In this document: positions 1 through 8,329 of the stretch, in pieces | Layout: each line of letters opens with the position of its first letter | How positions within the stretch are numbered: position 1 is the first letter of the stretch | Assembly (NCBI GenBank): GCA_903832085.1 | Contig: CAIKZZ010000008.1 | Location: forward strand, 40,258 to 104,257 | Reading direction: 5' to 3' | DNA from: an uncultured Pseudomonadota bacterium | Lineage (GTDB): Bacteria; Pseudomonadota; Gammaproteobacteria; Steroidobacterales; Steroidobacteraceae | Length of the DNA stretch: 64,000 nucleotides | The notes under the pieces: model-generated | What the model was told of the DNA's origin: nothing | Seen by the model: the letters and a program-made list of their open reading frames with translations, nothing else | Databases searched by the model: none | Translations under genes and position numbers: made by a program

Positions 1-2
1 GT

Positions 3-110
3 GGCGGTGGTGGCGGCTACGGCGGTGGTCGTGGAGGTGGTGGCGGCTATGGCGGTGGTGGCGGTGGCTATGGCGGTGGCGGCGGTGGCTACGGCGGTGG
101 TCGCAACTGA
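3..110 (+). CDS. C-terminal glycine-rich tail of an RNA-binding protein (5' end outside window)
   Basis: The frame starting at base 3 reads almost only glycine with regularly spaced tyrosine and arginine (repeats of the GGGGGY and GGGR type) and ends RN-stop. Tails of this kind follow the single RRM domain in bacterial cold-inducible glycine-rich RNA-binding proteins. The RRM itself would lie upstream of the window, so the assignment rests on the tail alone. A strong intrinsic terminator follows 30 bases later. The ORF listed from base 1 in another frame is an artefact of the GC-rich repeat. Confidence 0.6.
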   Translation, partial: GGGGGYGGGRGGGGGYGGGGGGYGGGGGGYGGGRN

Positions 111-139
111 GCGACGACGGGCACGCACTGCGCGTACTA

Positions 140-167
140 AAAAACCCCGCCCCTCGGCGGGGTTTTT
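140..167 (+). terminator. Rho-independent terminator
   Basis: Perfect 12-bp stem AAAAACCCCGCC / GGCGGGGTTTTT with a 4-base loop, ending in a T run. It closes the glycine-rich protein gene. Confidence 0.9.
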
Positions 168-214
168 CATTAAGGTAGGCTCTGATTCATTTGCGGCAAA
201 AAGCTCTACCTCTT

Positions 215-1135
215 ATGCACTCTTACACCTCTCGTTCCTGCCTGATTGCACTCACTTGGTGGTTCTTGGTCTCGATCACGCTTGGTCTCACAGGATGTGC
301 TGGCAGGCAATCCGGCCTCCCTCATCGGTCTGTTGACCGTGCATCTACAACAGTCGCAGGCCTGCCAGACACGAATCCTGCCACCCTCGCGTTACTCGAT
401 CAGATCATCGCGAACCCCAATCGCACTGAATCGATCCGCGCCCGCGATCGCTACCTGCACCCACGAGAAACCTTCCAATTCTTTGGCATCCGTGCCGACA
501 TGACAGTACTTGACGTTTGGCCGCAGGCTGATGGGTGGTCAACCCAACTACTCGCACCACTACTGCGTGAGAAGGGGCACTACTACATTGCAAGCTATGA
601 TCCCGAATCCTCGCTCCCTTTTGCCCAAGGACAATTGTCAGAGTTACGCCAAAAACTGGCTGGGTCACCAGCTTTGTACGACAAAGCCACCCTCACGGCG
701 CTCGACGTCCCAGGCGCTACACACCCGGTATCTGCAGGATCGGCTGACATGGTGGTCAGCTTTCTTAACCTGCATACATGGCTAGCACACGATAGGGCGC
801 TACCCATGCTAGGCGCCATGTACGACTCGCTAAAACCAGGCGGCATTCTGGGTCTCGTGGATCACCGCGCAAACAAGGACGCGCTGCCAGACCCCAAGGC
901 CAAAATGGGCTACGTTGCTGAGTCACTAGCAATCTCACTTGCACAACAAGCGGGGTTCGAGCTGCAAGGGTCCAGTGAAATAAACGCCAACCCTGCCGAC
1001 ACTCATGATTACGAGCTCGGCGTATTTGTCCTTCCACCCACCTATCGCCTCGGTGAAAAGGACCGTGCTCGTTACAGCACGATCGGCGAAAGCGACCGCT
1101 TCACGCTGGTTTTCCGCAAACCAAAAAAACCATGA
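215..1135 (+). CDS. Methyltransferase-like predicted lipoprotein
   Basis: About 306 residues from the ATG at 215; the ORF track uses a TTG 24 bases earlier. The N-terminus is a lipoprotein signal: a basic start, a hydrophobic stretch, then LTGC with Cys at residue 28. The body resembles a family of exported class I SAM-methyltransferase-like proteins: an RARDRYLHPRETFQFFG segment, then TVLDVWPQADGW where motif I should be, and later a SADMVVSFLNLH segment and GGILGLVDH. The usual glycine cluster of motif I is missing here (PQADGW). SAM is cytosolic, so a membrane-anchored periplasmic enzyme is odd and the activity is uncertain. A hairpin terminator follows directly. Confidence 0.75.
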   Translation: MHSYTSRSCLIALTWWFLVSITLGLTGCAGRQSGLPHRSVDRASTTVAGLPDTNPATLALLDQIIANPNRTESIRARDRYLHPRETFQFFGIRADMTVLDVWPQADGWSTQLLAPLLREKGHYYIASYDPESSLPFAQGQLSELRQKLAGSPALYDKATLTALDVPGATHPVSAGSADMVVSFLNLHTWLAHDRALPMLGAMYDSLKPGGILGLVDHRANKDALPDPKAKMGYVAESLAISLAQQAGFELQGSSEINANPADTHDYELGVFVLPPTYRLGEKDRARYSTIGESDRFTLVFRKPKKP

Positions 1136-1137
1136 AA

Positions 1138-1166
1138 GCGCTTAGGCGCATGGAGCGCCTAAGCGC
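1138..1166 (+). terminator. Hairpin terminator
   Basis: Perfect 12-bp inverted repeat GCGCTTAGGCGC / GCGCCTAAGCGC with a 5-base loop, three bases after the stop of the methyltransferase-like gene. No T run follows, so it may work as an mRNA-stabilising hairpin instead. Confidence 0.6.
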
Positions 1167-1223
1167 ATAGCGTGTCATTATTTAGTACACATACCCGTGA
1201 CAGATCACCAAAGGCTATCGACC

Positions 1224-1802
1224 ATGGCAAAAAAACTCCAAATAACCGGCCTTAAAATCCCGCTACCAAAACATAAAGACCTTGATGCAGATCTACAGAA
1301 GTATTTTTCCGTATGTGAAGAAAAACTTGGTTTTGTACCCAATGTTTTGCAAGCCTATAGTTTTGATCAAGCAAAGCTGCGCACATTTATTGGTCTTTAT
1401 AACGAGCTCATGCTCGCGCCATCTAGCCTATCCAAACTAGAACGCGAAATGATCGCGGTCGTCGTATCAAGCGCTAACCGCTGCTACTACTGCTTGAGCG
1501 CCCATGGAGCTGCCGTCCGCAGCATGAGTAAGGATCCAGAGCTTGGCGAAATGTTAATACTGAACTGGCGCACAGCCCGCCTTAGCAATCGTCAACACGC
1601 CCTGCTGCAGTTTGCACATAAACTCACGCTAACACCCGCGGATGTCGACGAGACAGACCGCGCAGCTCTAAGAAAGGCCGGCTTAAAAGAAAAAGAAATC
1701 TGGGACGCAGCGAGCATCGTAGGATTTTTTAATTTTACCAATCGTGTGGCAACGGCAACCGACATGCAGCCAAACCCTGAATATCGAACACAGGCACGCT
1801 AG
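1224..1802 (+). CDS. AhpD/carboxymuconolactone decarboxylase-like peroxidase-related protein
   Basis: 192 residues from the ATG at 1224, which has an AAAGG ribosome site about 10 bases upstream; the GTG at 1197 lacks one. All-helical AhpD-like fold: an N-terminal region with LGFVPNVLQAYS, then LEREMIAVVVSSANRCYYCLSAHG, carrying the CxxC redox pair and nearby His of this family. This matches the 'uncharacterized peroxidase-related enzyme' group (TIGR01926 type), thought to reduce hydroperoxides through the CxxC thiols. The physiological substrate is not known. The Nudix gene starts 24 bases downstream and may be co-transcribed. Confidence 0.85.
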   Translation: MAKKLQITGLKIPLPKHKDLDADLQKYFSVCEEKLGFVPNVLQAYSFDQAKLRTFIGLYNELMLAPSSLSKLEREMIAVVVSSANRCYYCLSAHGAAVRSMSKDPELGEMLILNWRTARLSNRQHALLQFAHKLTLTPADVDETDRAALRKAGLKEKEIWDAASIVGFFNFTNRVATATDMQPNPEYRTQAR

Positions 1803-1826
1803 ACCATCACCGGAGGAGCTCCTGAA

Positions 1827-2384
1827 ATGCCAGTACGTTCGCGCCGCGTTTACACAGGGCGCGTGATCTCACTCGATCTGACCGAGGCGCTACTCCCGAA
1901 TGGTCACCAGATAGAGCTTGAAGTCGTCAATCATCCCGGTGGCGCTGCGATTGTTGCTATAAATACTGCACAGGAAGTCTGCCTACTCAGACAGTATCGA
2001 CACGTGGCAGGCGGCTGGTTGTGGGAGGTCCCTGCAGGAAAACTTGATCATGGTGCCTCACCGGAACATACCGCCCGACGGGAACTCAGCGAGGAAGCAG
2101 GCATTGCTGCAGCGCAATGGGAGACGCTAGGGACCATTTTAAGTTCCCCAGGTGTGCTTGCGGAAACAATCCATCTGTTTTTGGCTCAGGCACTCACGCA
2201 AGTCACTCCAAAACCCGACCAAGACGAAGTGCTAGAAATCCATTGGATACCGCTGAATGTCGCATTAACCCATGCGCTAAACGGCACTCTGTTGGACGCT
2301 AAAACCATTATCGCGTTAGCACGTGCTGCCCACCGACTGGGGCTCACAGCCGCGTCATCGCCAGTGCCACCTCTACCAATCTGA
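1827..2384 (+). CDS. Nudix hydrolase, ADP-ribose pyrophosphatase type
   Basis: 185 residues with a strong GGAGGAG ribosome site before the ATG. The layout is that of NudF/ADP-ribose pyrophosphatases: VVNHPGGAAIVAI, LLRQYRHVAGGWLWEVPAGKLD, then the Nudix helix with RRELSEEAGI. The family hydrolyses ADP-ribose and related nucleoside diphosphates to AMP and a phosphosugar with Mg2+. The core REUXEEXGU part is intact, but the Glu expected seven positions into the Nudix box (Gx5E) is Ala77 here (GKLDHGA). A downstream SSPG..AE segment fits ADP-ribose enzymes. Probably forms a dicistron with the AhpD-like gene. Confidence 0.85.
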   Translation: MPVRSRRVYTGRVISLDLTEALLPNGHQIELEVVNHPGGAAIVAINTAQEVCLLRQYRHVAGGWLWEVPAGKLDHGASPEHTARRELSEEAGIAAAQWETLGTILSSPGVLAETIHLFLAQALTQVTPKPDQDEVLEIHWIPLNVALTHALNGTLLDAKTIIALARAAHRLGLTAASSPVPPLPI

Positions 2385-2476
2385 AAGTACACAGCTGTAA
2401 AACTTGAAAAAACGCTACAAAGGCGAAAAAGTGTTACTCTTGAAGGGTCGATGTCGAAGGATCAACAGGCACACCG

Positions 2477-2821
2477 ATGAACACGCGTACAAAATCACTC
2501 AGCAGCGTCCCAGATGAGCAAGGCTCGCAACGCGGCCACGTGACGCACGATGCCCGCGGCAACGCGGTGTGGCAATGGAACACAGAGCCTTCTGTGAACC
2601 AAGTGCGCGCGACCAACCTCAGTCTTGAAGTATCAGATACTGAACTACTACGTGGCGGCAGAGTCAGCCATACCGTCAATACGGTCGCGACATCAGTGGG
2701 CTATAACCCCTACGAGAGTGGCCTACTTAACAAGCAGTCACGCCCAAAGAAACGCGACCTGCACGAGTTATCACGCTGGATCGAACAGAAAAACGCCAAG
2801 CGCGATGAGAACTTCGACTGA
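2477..2821 (+). CDS. Conserved hypothetical protein, small and charged
   Basis: 114 residues, no signal peptide or membrane segment. Segments resembling gammaproteobacterial hypothetical proteins are DARGNAVWQWN near residue 25, VGYNPYESG near 75 and KKRDLHELSRWIEQ near 92. The N-terminal half is polar and low in hydrophobic residues, which suggests partial disorder. It converges on the HAD gene with 14 bases between the stop codons. No function is assigned. Confidence 0.7.
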   Translation: MNTRTKSLSSVPDEQGSQRGHVTHDARGNAVWQWNTEPSVNQVRATNLSLEVSDTELLRGGRVSHTVNTVATSVGYNPYESGLLNKQSRPKKRDLHELSRWIEQKNAKRDENFD

Positions 2822-2835
2822 CTCGGCAGATCACT

Positions 2836-3531
2836 TTAAGCCAGTGCATCCACAATTGTGAGCAACTGGTTTAAGTCAGCAATTTCATAATCGGCTTTTC
2901 TTAACTCAGCCGGCCACTGAGACTGATTGCGGTTCATCCACACCGTACGTAGGCCCGCAAGACGAGCGCCCTGCACGTCAGCAAGTGCGTCGTCTCCCAC
3001 ATGTAAAATCGTCCCCGGCAATGCATTTGCGTGCCGCACTAAGGCCTCGAAAATCAGCGCATCAGGTTTCGCAGCGCCTACTCCTGCAGCATCAAGTGAT
3101 CCTGCAAAAAAATGCCCGATCCCCACACGATGGACACACGCGTTACCATTGGTCAACGCATAGACCGGCAGGCGCTGACACAACTGCGCCAATACGGCCG
3201 GCGCCTCATCAAACAGCGTAATCCGGTTGCGTTCCTCCAAAAAGATCTCAAACGCCGCTTCTGCGAGTGCCTCCTGAACTCCTGTCTCCCGCATCGCATG
3301 GCGCAATGACTCCGCCCGTATGAAGGTCATATCATGTGACCGATGAGGATGCGCTTGGGCAATCACACTACGCAGTTCTCTAAAAGCTGCCGTAGAGTAC
3401 CGCTGGTGAACTTGTGGCGCATGCGCTGCAAGCCAACTTGTAAGCACGGTCTCCGCCCGCTCAAGTACCGGCGGGGTATCCCACAGGGTATTATCAAGAT
3501 CTAGCGAAACAGCGCACAGTTTGGTTTTCAT
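2836..3531 (-). CDS. HAD-family phosphatase, YigB-like
   Basis: 231 residues from the ATG at 3531, which directly precedes the conserved start KLCAVSLDLDNTLW; the track's longer start adds a non-conserved leader that would overlap the divergent gene. Four HAD motifs are visible: DLDNT (nucleophile Asp and acid Asp), ALTNGN, AAKPD with the catalytic Lys, and HVGDDALADVQGA. Family I enzymes of this build include YigB of E. coli, which dephosphorylates the riboflavin precursor and FMN, and related pyrimidine nucleotidases; the exact substrate cannot be told from sequence. The divergent glycerophosphodiesterase starts only 22 bases away. Confidence 0.85.
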   Translation of the reverse strand: MKTKLCAVSLDLDNTLWDTPPVLERAETVLTSWLAAHAPQVHQRYSTAAFRELRSVIAQAHPHRSHDMTFIRAESLRHAMRETGVQEALAEAAFEIFLEERNRITLFDEAPAVLAQLCQRLPVYALTNGNACVHRVGIGHFFAGSLDAAGVGAAKPDALIFEALVRHANALPGTILHVGDDALADVQGARLAGLRTVWMNRNQSQWPAELRKADYEIADLNQLLTIVDALA

Positions 3532-3553
3532 TAGGACATTATCCGGATCCACC

Positions 3554-4525
3554 ATGCAAACGTCACCTCTAACGAACCAACCCCCTCGCCCGATCGTCAT
3601 CGCCCACCGCGGCGCCTGTGGCTACCTGCCAGAACACTCATTCCCAGCTAAAGCCTACGCCCACGCAGTCGGTGCTGATTATCTTGAACAAGATGTCGTC
3701 CTGACTCGTGATGACGTGCCCGTGGTCTTTCATGACCTGATTCTGGAAGAAGTCACCGATGTGAAAACCATTTATCCATCACGGAGACGTGCAGATGGGC
3801 ACTGGTATCTCATTGATTTTAGCTACGCTGAACTGCAGGAACTGAGCTTACACGATCGTATCGATCCGATAAGTGGCGCACCAACCTGGCCCCAGCGCTT
3901 CGGCGAACACTTACCGCTACGTATCCATTCGCTAGCGGAAGAGCTGGCCTTTGTCCGTGGACTCAATCGTGCAACCGGCCGCCATGCCGGAGTCTACACG
4001 GAGGTTAAAAGCCCAGGCTGGCACCGCTCTGAAGGTAAAGACCTCTCGCCATTAGTGCTCGGGGTACTAGGCGATTTTGGTTACCGCAGCGCTAGTGATG
4101 ACGTCTGGCTACAATGTTTCGATGCTGCTGAATTGCTACGTATTCGAGACTCACTCGGATCTCGCCTGCGACGAGTGCAACTCATTGGTGAAAACGACTG
4201 GCAGGAATCAACCACCGACTACGAAGCCATACGCTCGCCACAGGGGCTTGCCACTGTCGCTGGATACGCGGACGGTATCGGCCCTTGGATACCGCAGATT
4301 GCCACCTGGCGCGCTGACCATGGGGCAGCGCATATCACACCGCTGGTAGCCGACGCCCACGCCGTAGGGCTCGCTGTGCATGCCTATACGTTACGGACAG
4401 ACCAACTACCAGACCACGCGACCGGACCCGACCAAGTCCACGCTGCCTTGTTTAATGTTGCTAAAATAGACGGCCTTTTTAGTGACTTCCCTGACGTTAC
4501 CCTCCGTTTTCTACAAAACAGATAG
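3554..4525 (+). CDS. Glycerophosphodiester phosphodiesterase, GlpQ-like
   Basis: 323 residues from the ATG at 3554. It carries the GDPD signature IVIAHRGACGYLPEHS, followed by GADYLEQDVVLTRDDVPVVFHD, with the catalytic HRG...EH and metal-binding ExD residues. The length and sequence are closest to periplasmic GlpQ, which cleaves glycerophosphodiesters to glycerol-3-phosphate and an alcohol. However, the enzyme begins almost directly with the catalytic strand and shows no signal peptide, so it may act in the cytoplasm like UgpQ. A glutathione transferase gene follows 9 bases downstream. Confidence 0.9.
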   Translation: MQTSPLTNQPPRPIVIAHRGACGYLPEHSFPAKAYAHAVGADYLEQDVVLTRDDVPVVFHDLILEEVTDVKTIYPSRRRADGHWYLIDFSYAELQELSLHDRIDPISGAPTWPQRFGEHLPLRIHSLAEELAFVRGLNRATGRHAGVYTEVKSPGWHRSEGKDLSPLVLGVLGDFGYRSASDDVWLQCFDAAELLRIRDSLGSRLRRVQLIGENDWQESTTDYEAIRSPQGLATVAGYADGIGPWIPQIATWRADHGAAHITPLVADAHAVGLAVHAYTLRTDQLPDHATGPDQVHAALFNVAKIDGLFSDFPDVTLRFLQNR

Positions 4526-4534
4526 GACAGAACG

Positions 4535-5191
4535 ATGCCGCTCACACTGGTAATCGCTAATCGTAACTACAGTTCATGGTCATTACGGCCGTGGATTTTT
4601 CTAACCCATCTGGGCTTACCATTCGACGAAGTGCTACTTCCACTTGATACACCGGAATTTACAGCGCGCGTCCATGAGTATTCACCCACTGGTCGCGTCC
4701 CAGCATTAGTTGATGGCGATCTCGTAATTCACGAGTCGATAGCGATTTTAGAGTACGCGAGCGAGCTTGCTGGTGGCGCTGGATGGCCAGGAGACCGTGC
4801 CACACGTGCCGTCGCACGCGCCGTTGCTGCTGAGATGCATGCGGGCTTTAGCGCACTACGTAACGCCTGCCCAATGAACCTGCGCGCTTCCAATCGAAAG
4901 ATTATCCTGACGCCTGCCGTTACCGACTGTGTTACTCGCCTCGATGCTCTGTTTACAGCACACCGCTCAAAGCATCACTCACGTGGCCCATGGCTATTTG
5001 GCGAGTATTCGGCAGCAGACGCCATGTATCTGCCCGTTGCATTGCGCTTTAAAACCTACAATCTGCAGGGACTTGGACAGATCGCTAGCGCCTATCTATC
5101 GACGCTCACCGAAGACCCACTACTAGCACCCTGGATGCAAGCGGCTCTTGCTGAAACACAGGTTGTCGCTCACGATGAAGTCGGCGAATGA
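4535..5191 (+). CDS. Glutathione S-transferase family protein
   Basis: 218 residues. N-terminal thioredoxin-like domain with NYSSWSLRPW, where the Ser cluster occupies the place of the glutathione-activating residue, then TGRVPALVDGDLVIHESIAILEYA (the cis-Pro and the glutathione-binding ES pair), followed by the helical C-terminal domain. The family conjugates or reduces with glutathione in the cytoplasm; the substrate is unknown. An AGGACAG ribosome site overlaps the end of the upstream glpQ-like gene, suggesting one transcript. It converges on apt. Confidence 0.88.
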   Translation: MPLTLVIANRNYSSWSLRPWIFLTHLGLPFDEVLLPLDTPEFTARVHEYSPTGRVPALVDGDLVIHESIAILEYASELAGGAGWPGDRATRAVARAVAAEMHAGFSALRNACPMNLRASNRKIILTPAVTDCVTRLDALFTAHRSKHHSRGPWLFGEYSAADAMYLPVALRFKTYNLQGLGQIASAYLSTLTEDPLLAPWMQAALAETQVVAHDEVGE

Positions 5192-5206
5192 CTCTCGCTG
5201 GCGCAA

Positions 5207-5731
5207 TTAGCGCTGGAGCAATACATGTGCGGGTATATCTTTAAGCAACGCACGGCCATTAAGCGCTGCAATCTCGAGCACAAAGGCACATGCAACAATC
5301 GTCGCGTGGCTGCGTTCCAATAGCGTAATCCCTGCAGCTGCGGTGCCGCCCGTGGCCAGCACATCATCGATCAGCAACACTCGATCGCTTCCATCAAGAG
5401 CGTCTTGATGAATCGCTAGACTATTCGTGCCATATTCTAGGGCATAGTCTACCGTCTGGGTCGCCCGCGGCAGCTTTCCAGGCTTTCTGATCGGGATAAA
5501 ACCCACATTCAAGGCCGCCGCTGCCATGGCACCGAAAATAAAACCACGCGCATCAATACCGGCAACGGCCGTAAGCTGCGACGACCGAAAAGGCTCTACC
5601 AATTGCGCAACGCTTGTCTTCAAGGCACTCGCATCACGCATTAATGGCGTTAAGTCTTGAAAAAGAATACCTGGAGACGGGAAATTCTCTACCGGCGTCA
5701 CAAACGCATTAAGGTTCACTACCCGGCTCAT
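5207..5731 (-). CDS. apt: Adenine phosphoribosyltransferase
   Basis: 174 residues, normal for Apt. N-terminal FPSPGILFQDLTPLM, then GIDARGFIFG (adenine and pyrophosphate loop), and the PRPP-binding motif VLLIDDVLATGGTA. It salvages adenine with PRPP to AMP in the cytosol. Its ATG overlaps the stop of the upstream ATP-grasp gene by four bases, so it is the last, translationally coupled gene of the five-gene minus-strand operon. Confidence 0.95.
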   Translation of the reverse strand: MSRVVNLNAFVTPVENFPSPGILFQDLTPLMRDASALKTSVAQLVEPFRSSQLTAVAGIDARGFIFGAMAAAALNVGFIPIRKPGKLPRATQTVDYALEYGTNSLAIHQDALDGSDRVLLIDDVLATGGTAAAGITLLERSHATIVACAFVLEIAALNGRALLKDIPAHVLLQR

Positions 5732-6759
5732 ATGTTTGCTCTCCAGGCGGCTTGGTAGCCAACCCCTAAATTAATGATCTTGGCCAGCAACTCACTGTAT
5801 GTCACACCAGCGGCCTTCGCTGATTGGGCGAGGTCTTCTGCCGCAGCTAAATTAGGGTTTGCATTGGCTTCTAAGACGAACAAAGCGCCGTTCGGCGCAA
5901 CACGAAAATCCATGCGCGCGTACCCCGTCAGGTGCAGTGCGCGATAAATGCGCTTGGCCAGACGCCCCAACTCCGCCACAACCGCTGGGGCCAAGTCGAC
6001 TGCCTGATCCGTGCTGATACCGTGATGCTCTTGATACCGCCGATCCCATTTAACCTTGCGCGTCGCAATCGGGGCCTGACCTTGCGCCATTGAACCAAAG
6101 TTTAGCTCCCACAGCGGTAATGTCTGTAGACGCTCATTACCAAGGATGCTGACGTAGATTTCGCGGCCGCCAATATATTCTTCCACTAATGCATCGCTTT
6201 GAGTCTGGGCGTGCACAAACTCAATGCGCTCTTTAAGGCTCACTGGGTTGTCGCATACCGACGCTTGAGCGATCCCTAAAGAGGCATCGTCTGTCGCCGA
6301 CTTAACAAATAGCGGGTAGCGCAGTTTGCGTGGCAACTGTATTCGACGCCCTTTACGAAATACCGCGAAGTGCGGCGTCGGAATCCGATGATATGCCAAT
6401 AATTGCTTAGACAGTACCTTGTCGCGCGACAACATGAGCCCACGGGGATTACAGCCTGTATACGGCTGGCGCAGTAGCTCGAGAAAAGCGACCACATGCT
6501 GATCATGCTTTACGATGCCGTCGAATTCTTCCAAAAGATTAAAAACAATATGTGGCTTCCACTCTTGGATGGATTCCCGCAACTCACTCAAGCTATCGTA
6601 AAGACCGATGCAACGCACATCGTGTCCTACAGACTTTAAATGGGACACGACATCATATTCAGTACGCCACTCGTCAATATCGCGCTGCGCCTGGCCTGCG
6701 AGGCTATCAGGCGGAATCAGTGACCCATGTACTGCGACTAAAATGCGTAAACGCTTCAA
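5728..6759 (-). CDS. ATP-grasp ligase, D-Ala-D-Ala ligase-like
   Basis: 343 residues with a TTG start preceded by AAAGGTTGG; no in-frame ATG lies nearby. ATP-grasp fold: N-terminal HIVFNLLEEFDG and YTGCNPRGLMLSRDKVLSK, central FVKSATDDASLGI and LVEEYIGGREIYVSIL, then YARMDFRV and FVLEANANPNLA with the Mg-binding Glu and Asn. This is the Ddl superfamily architecture, but the N-terminal substrate region is not that of a cell-wall Ddl. It probably joins a carboxylate to an amine in some other pathway. Sits between the phosphatase/ADP-ribosylglycohydrolase gene (31-base gap) and apt (4-base overlap). Confidence 0.8.
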   Translation of the reverse strand: MKRLRILVAVHGSLIPPDSLAGQAQRDIDEWRTEYDVVSHLKSVGHDVRCIGLYDSLSELRESIQEWKPHIVFNLLEEFDGIVKHDQHVVAFLELLRQPYTGCNPRGLMLSRDKVLSKQLLAYHRIPTPHFAVFRKGRRIQLPRKLRYPLFVKSATDDASLGIAQASVCDNPVSLKERIEFVHAQTQSDALVEEYIGGREIYVSILGNERLQTLPLWELNFGSMAQGQAPIATRKVKWDRRYQEHHGISTDQAVDLAPAVVAELGRLAKRIYRALHLTGYARMDFRVAPNGALFVLEANANPNLAAAEDLAQSAKAAGVTYSELLAKIINLGVGYQAAWRANI

Positions 6760-6790
6760 GCTGCCAACCTTTTATGACGACCTGACAAAG

Positions 6791-8329
6791 CTATTCTGCA
6801 GCGATGCTTGCAAGGGCTGCAGCCAGCAAACTATCAGCAGTAGCTGTGATCTTAGCGCGTTCGAGCAGTGCTGCCACCCAGTGCGCTGGCAGGGATTGCG
6901 CTCCAAAAACAGCACCCGCAAGTTGGCCGGTGAGCGCGCCATGCACGTCAGCATGTGATCCAAGATTAACTGCTTTCAGCACGCAGCTTTTGTAATCGTC
7001 ACCACGACTCAGCGCCCATATGGCTAGTTTCAAGGCATTCACTACATGGCCATCGGCGGTTGGCATATAGCTAGCAGTATTCCACGTGCCAGCTGCAATC
7101 GCTGCAATCTCAGGTTTCAGTGGCGACTGCGTCCAGAGCCCCTCAATAGGCGAGAAAAAAGGCGCGGTCAGCTCCGTGCGCGTGGCACCTTGCAATGCGC
7201 CAATAACCAGAGCAGCAAAATAGCGCGCCGCATCAAGAACCACTGGCGCCTGGTGCGTCGTGCGTACCACATCGACTGCGAGCTCAATCGCGCGCGCAGG
7301 ATCGGCAAGGCTGTAAGCTGCAGCAACGCCCACTCGCACTAGAGGTTCAGCATCAGCGATTGATGGGTCATGGGAGCCTGCGTATGGCTTACCACTCCAC
7401 TTCGCCTGTGCGATAGCCTTGGCTGTTCCAGCACTAATTCCAACACAATGACCTGTGGCGGAACCAATGCCTAAGCGCTGCCACTCGTGCAGTTTTCCCA
7501 TAAAATCAGTCGCCACAAAGCCCTGCTCGGACAATAGACTCGCAGCCAATATCATAGCGATTGCCGTGTCATCCGACCAAGCGCCGCGCGGCAAGTCGTA
7601 CGGCCCACCACCAAGCAGATCAGCCAACGGCGTAAATGTACCCGCCTTACGATACTGCACTGGAGCCGCCAACGCGTCGCCGAGCGCAAGCCCCAGCACT
7701 AATCCTTGATAGCGATCGCTCAACAGCTGCGTAACTTGTGGCCCAAATGTTTGCTCGCTAATGACGTCCACAAAGCGCCCAGCCTCGTCCCAGCTGCTCA
7801 CGTAACGTATCTGTTCATCAGTCTCAGGCGTGCAAGGCCATTCGTGCACGCGGCCAGATGCATCCCAAAGCGATGCGAGCTGGCTAAGCGCATCAACACC
7901 GCTACCGCAATGTCGTGCTAGATAGCAGCCTGCAACCATACCGGTGCGTCCGATACCAGCACGGCAATGGATGTAAACTTGGCGCCCCGCTGCGAGCGCG
8001 GCATCAATCTCGTCCAGGATCTCTGTCATATGATGCGGATATTCGGGGACGCCATGATCCTTGATTGGGCGACGCGAGTAGGTGACTGTTTGACTGGTAT
8101 CGTAAGGGCTTGGTAAAAAGCGATCGTATGGCGGTAATTCATGTTGCCACGTCAGATCAATAAACCAATCGATGCCCAGTGAGCGCAGGTGTGCAAGACG
8201 TGCTGGTACTGCCTCTGCATCCAACATATCAGCCGAAGCTAACGGATAGGCTCCTGCCAACAGTTTTCCAGGAACAATCCAGTACGTGGCGTCGGGCAGA
8301 TCACCACTTTTCACACTACGCGTCGTCAT
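6791..8329 (-). CDS. Fusion of dual-specificity phosphatase and ADP-ribosylglycohydrolase domains
   Basis: 512 residues in one unbroken frame. Residues about 15-185 form a cysteine phosphatase of the DSP/PTP type: IKDHGVP supplies a candidate general-acid Asp91, and [10 protein letters not shown] (Cys122, Arg128) is the phosphate loop. Residues about 205-510 are an ADP-ribosylglycohydrolase (ARH/DraG) domain: [15 protein letters not shown], then WSDDTAIAM (251-259) for the first metal site. The second metal site, normally GGDxDT, reads GSHADV (457-462), so one Asp and the Thr are replaced. The ATG overlaps the ttcA stop (ATGA) and has AGGA upstream. Combines phosphate removal with ADP-ribose chemistry; the target is unknown. 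Confidence 0.88.
   Translation of the reverse strand: MTTRSVKSGDLPDATYWIVPGKLLAGAYPLASADMLDAEAVPARLAHLRSLGIDWFIDLTWQHELPPYDRFLPSPYDTSQTVTYSRRPIKDHGVPEYPHHMTEILDEIDAALAAGRQVYIHCRAGIGRTGMVAGCYLARHCGSGVDALSQLASLWDASGRVHEWPCTPETDEQIRYVSSWDEAGRFVDVISEQTFGPQVTQLLSDRYQGLVLGLALGDALAAPVQYRKAGTFTPLADLLGGGPYDLPRGAWSDDTAIAMILAASLLSEQGFVATDFMGKLHEWQRLGIGSATGHCVGISAGTAKAIAQAKWSGKPYAGSHDPSIADAEPLVRVGVAAAYSLADPARAIELAVDVVRTTHQAPVVLDAARYFAALVIGALQGATRTELTAPFFSPIEGLWTQSPLKPEIAAIAAGTWNTASYMPTADGHVVNALKLAIWALSRGDDYKSCVLKAVNLGSHADVHGALTGQLAGAVFGAQSLPAHWVAALLERAKITATADSLLAAALASIAAE

Noticed and set aside
1-336. ORF of 111 residues in frame 1
   Set aside because: It is a shifted reading of the glycine-repeat tail; the glycine/tyrosine frame ending at 110 is the plausible coding frame.
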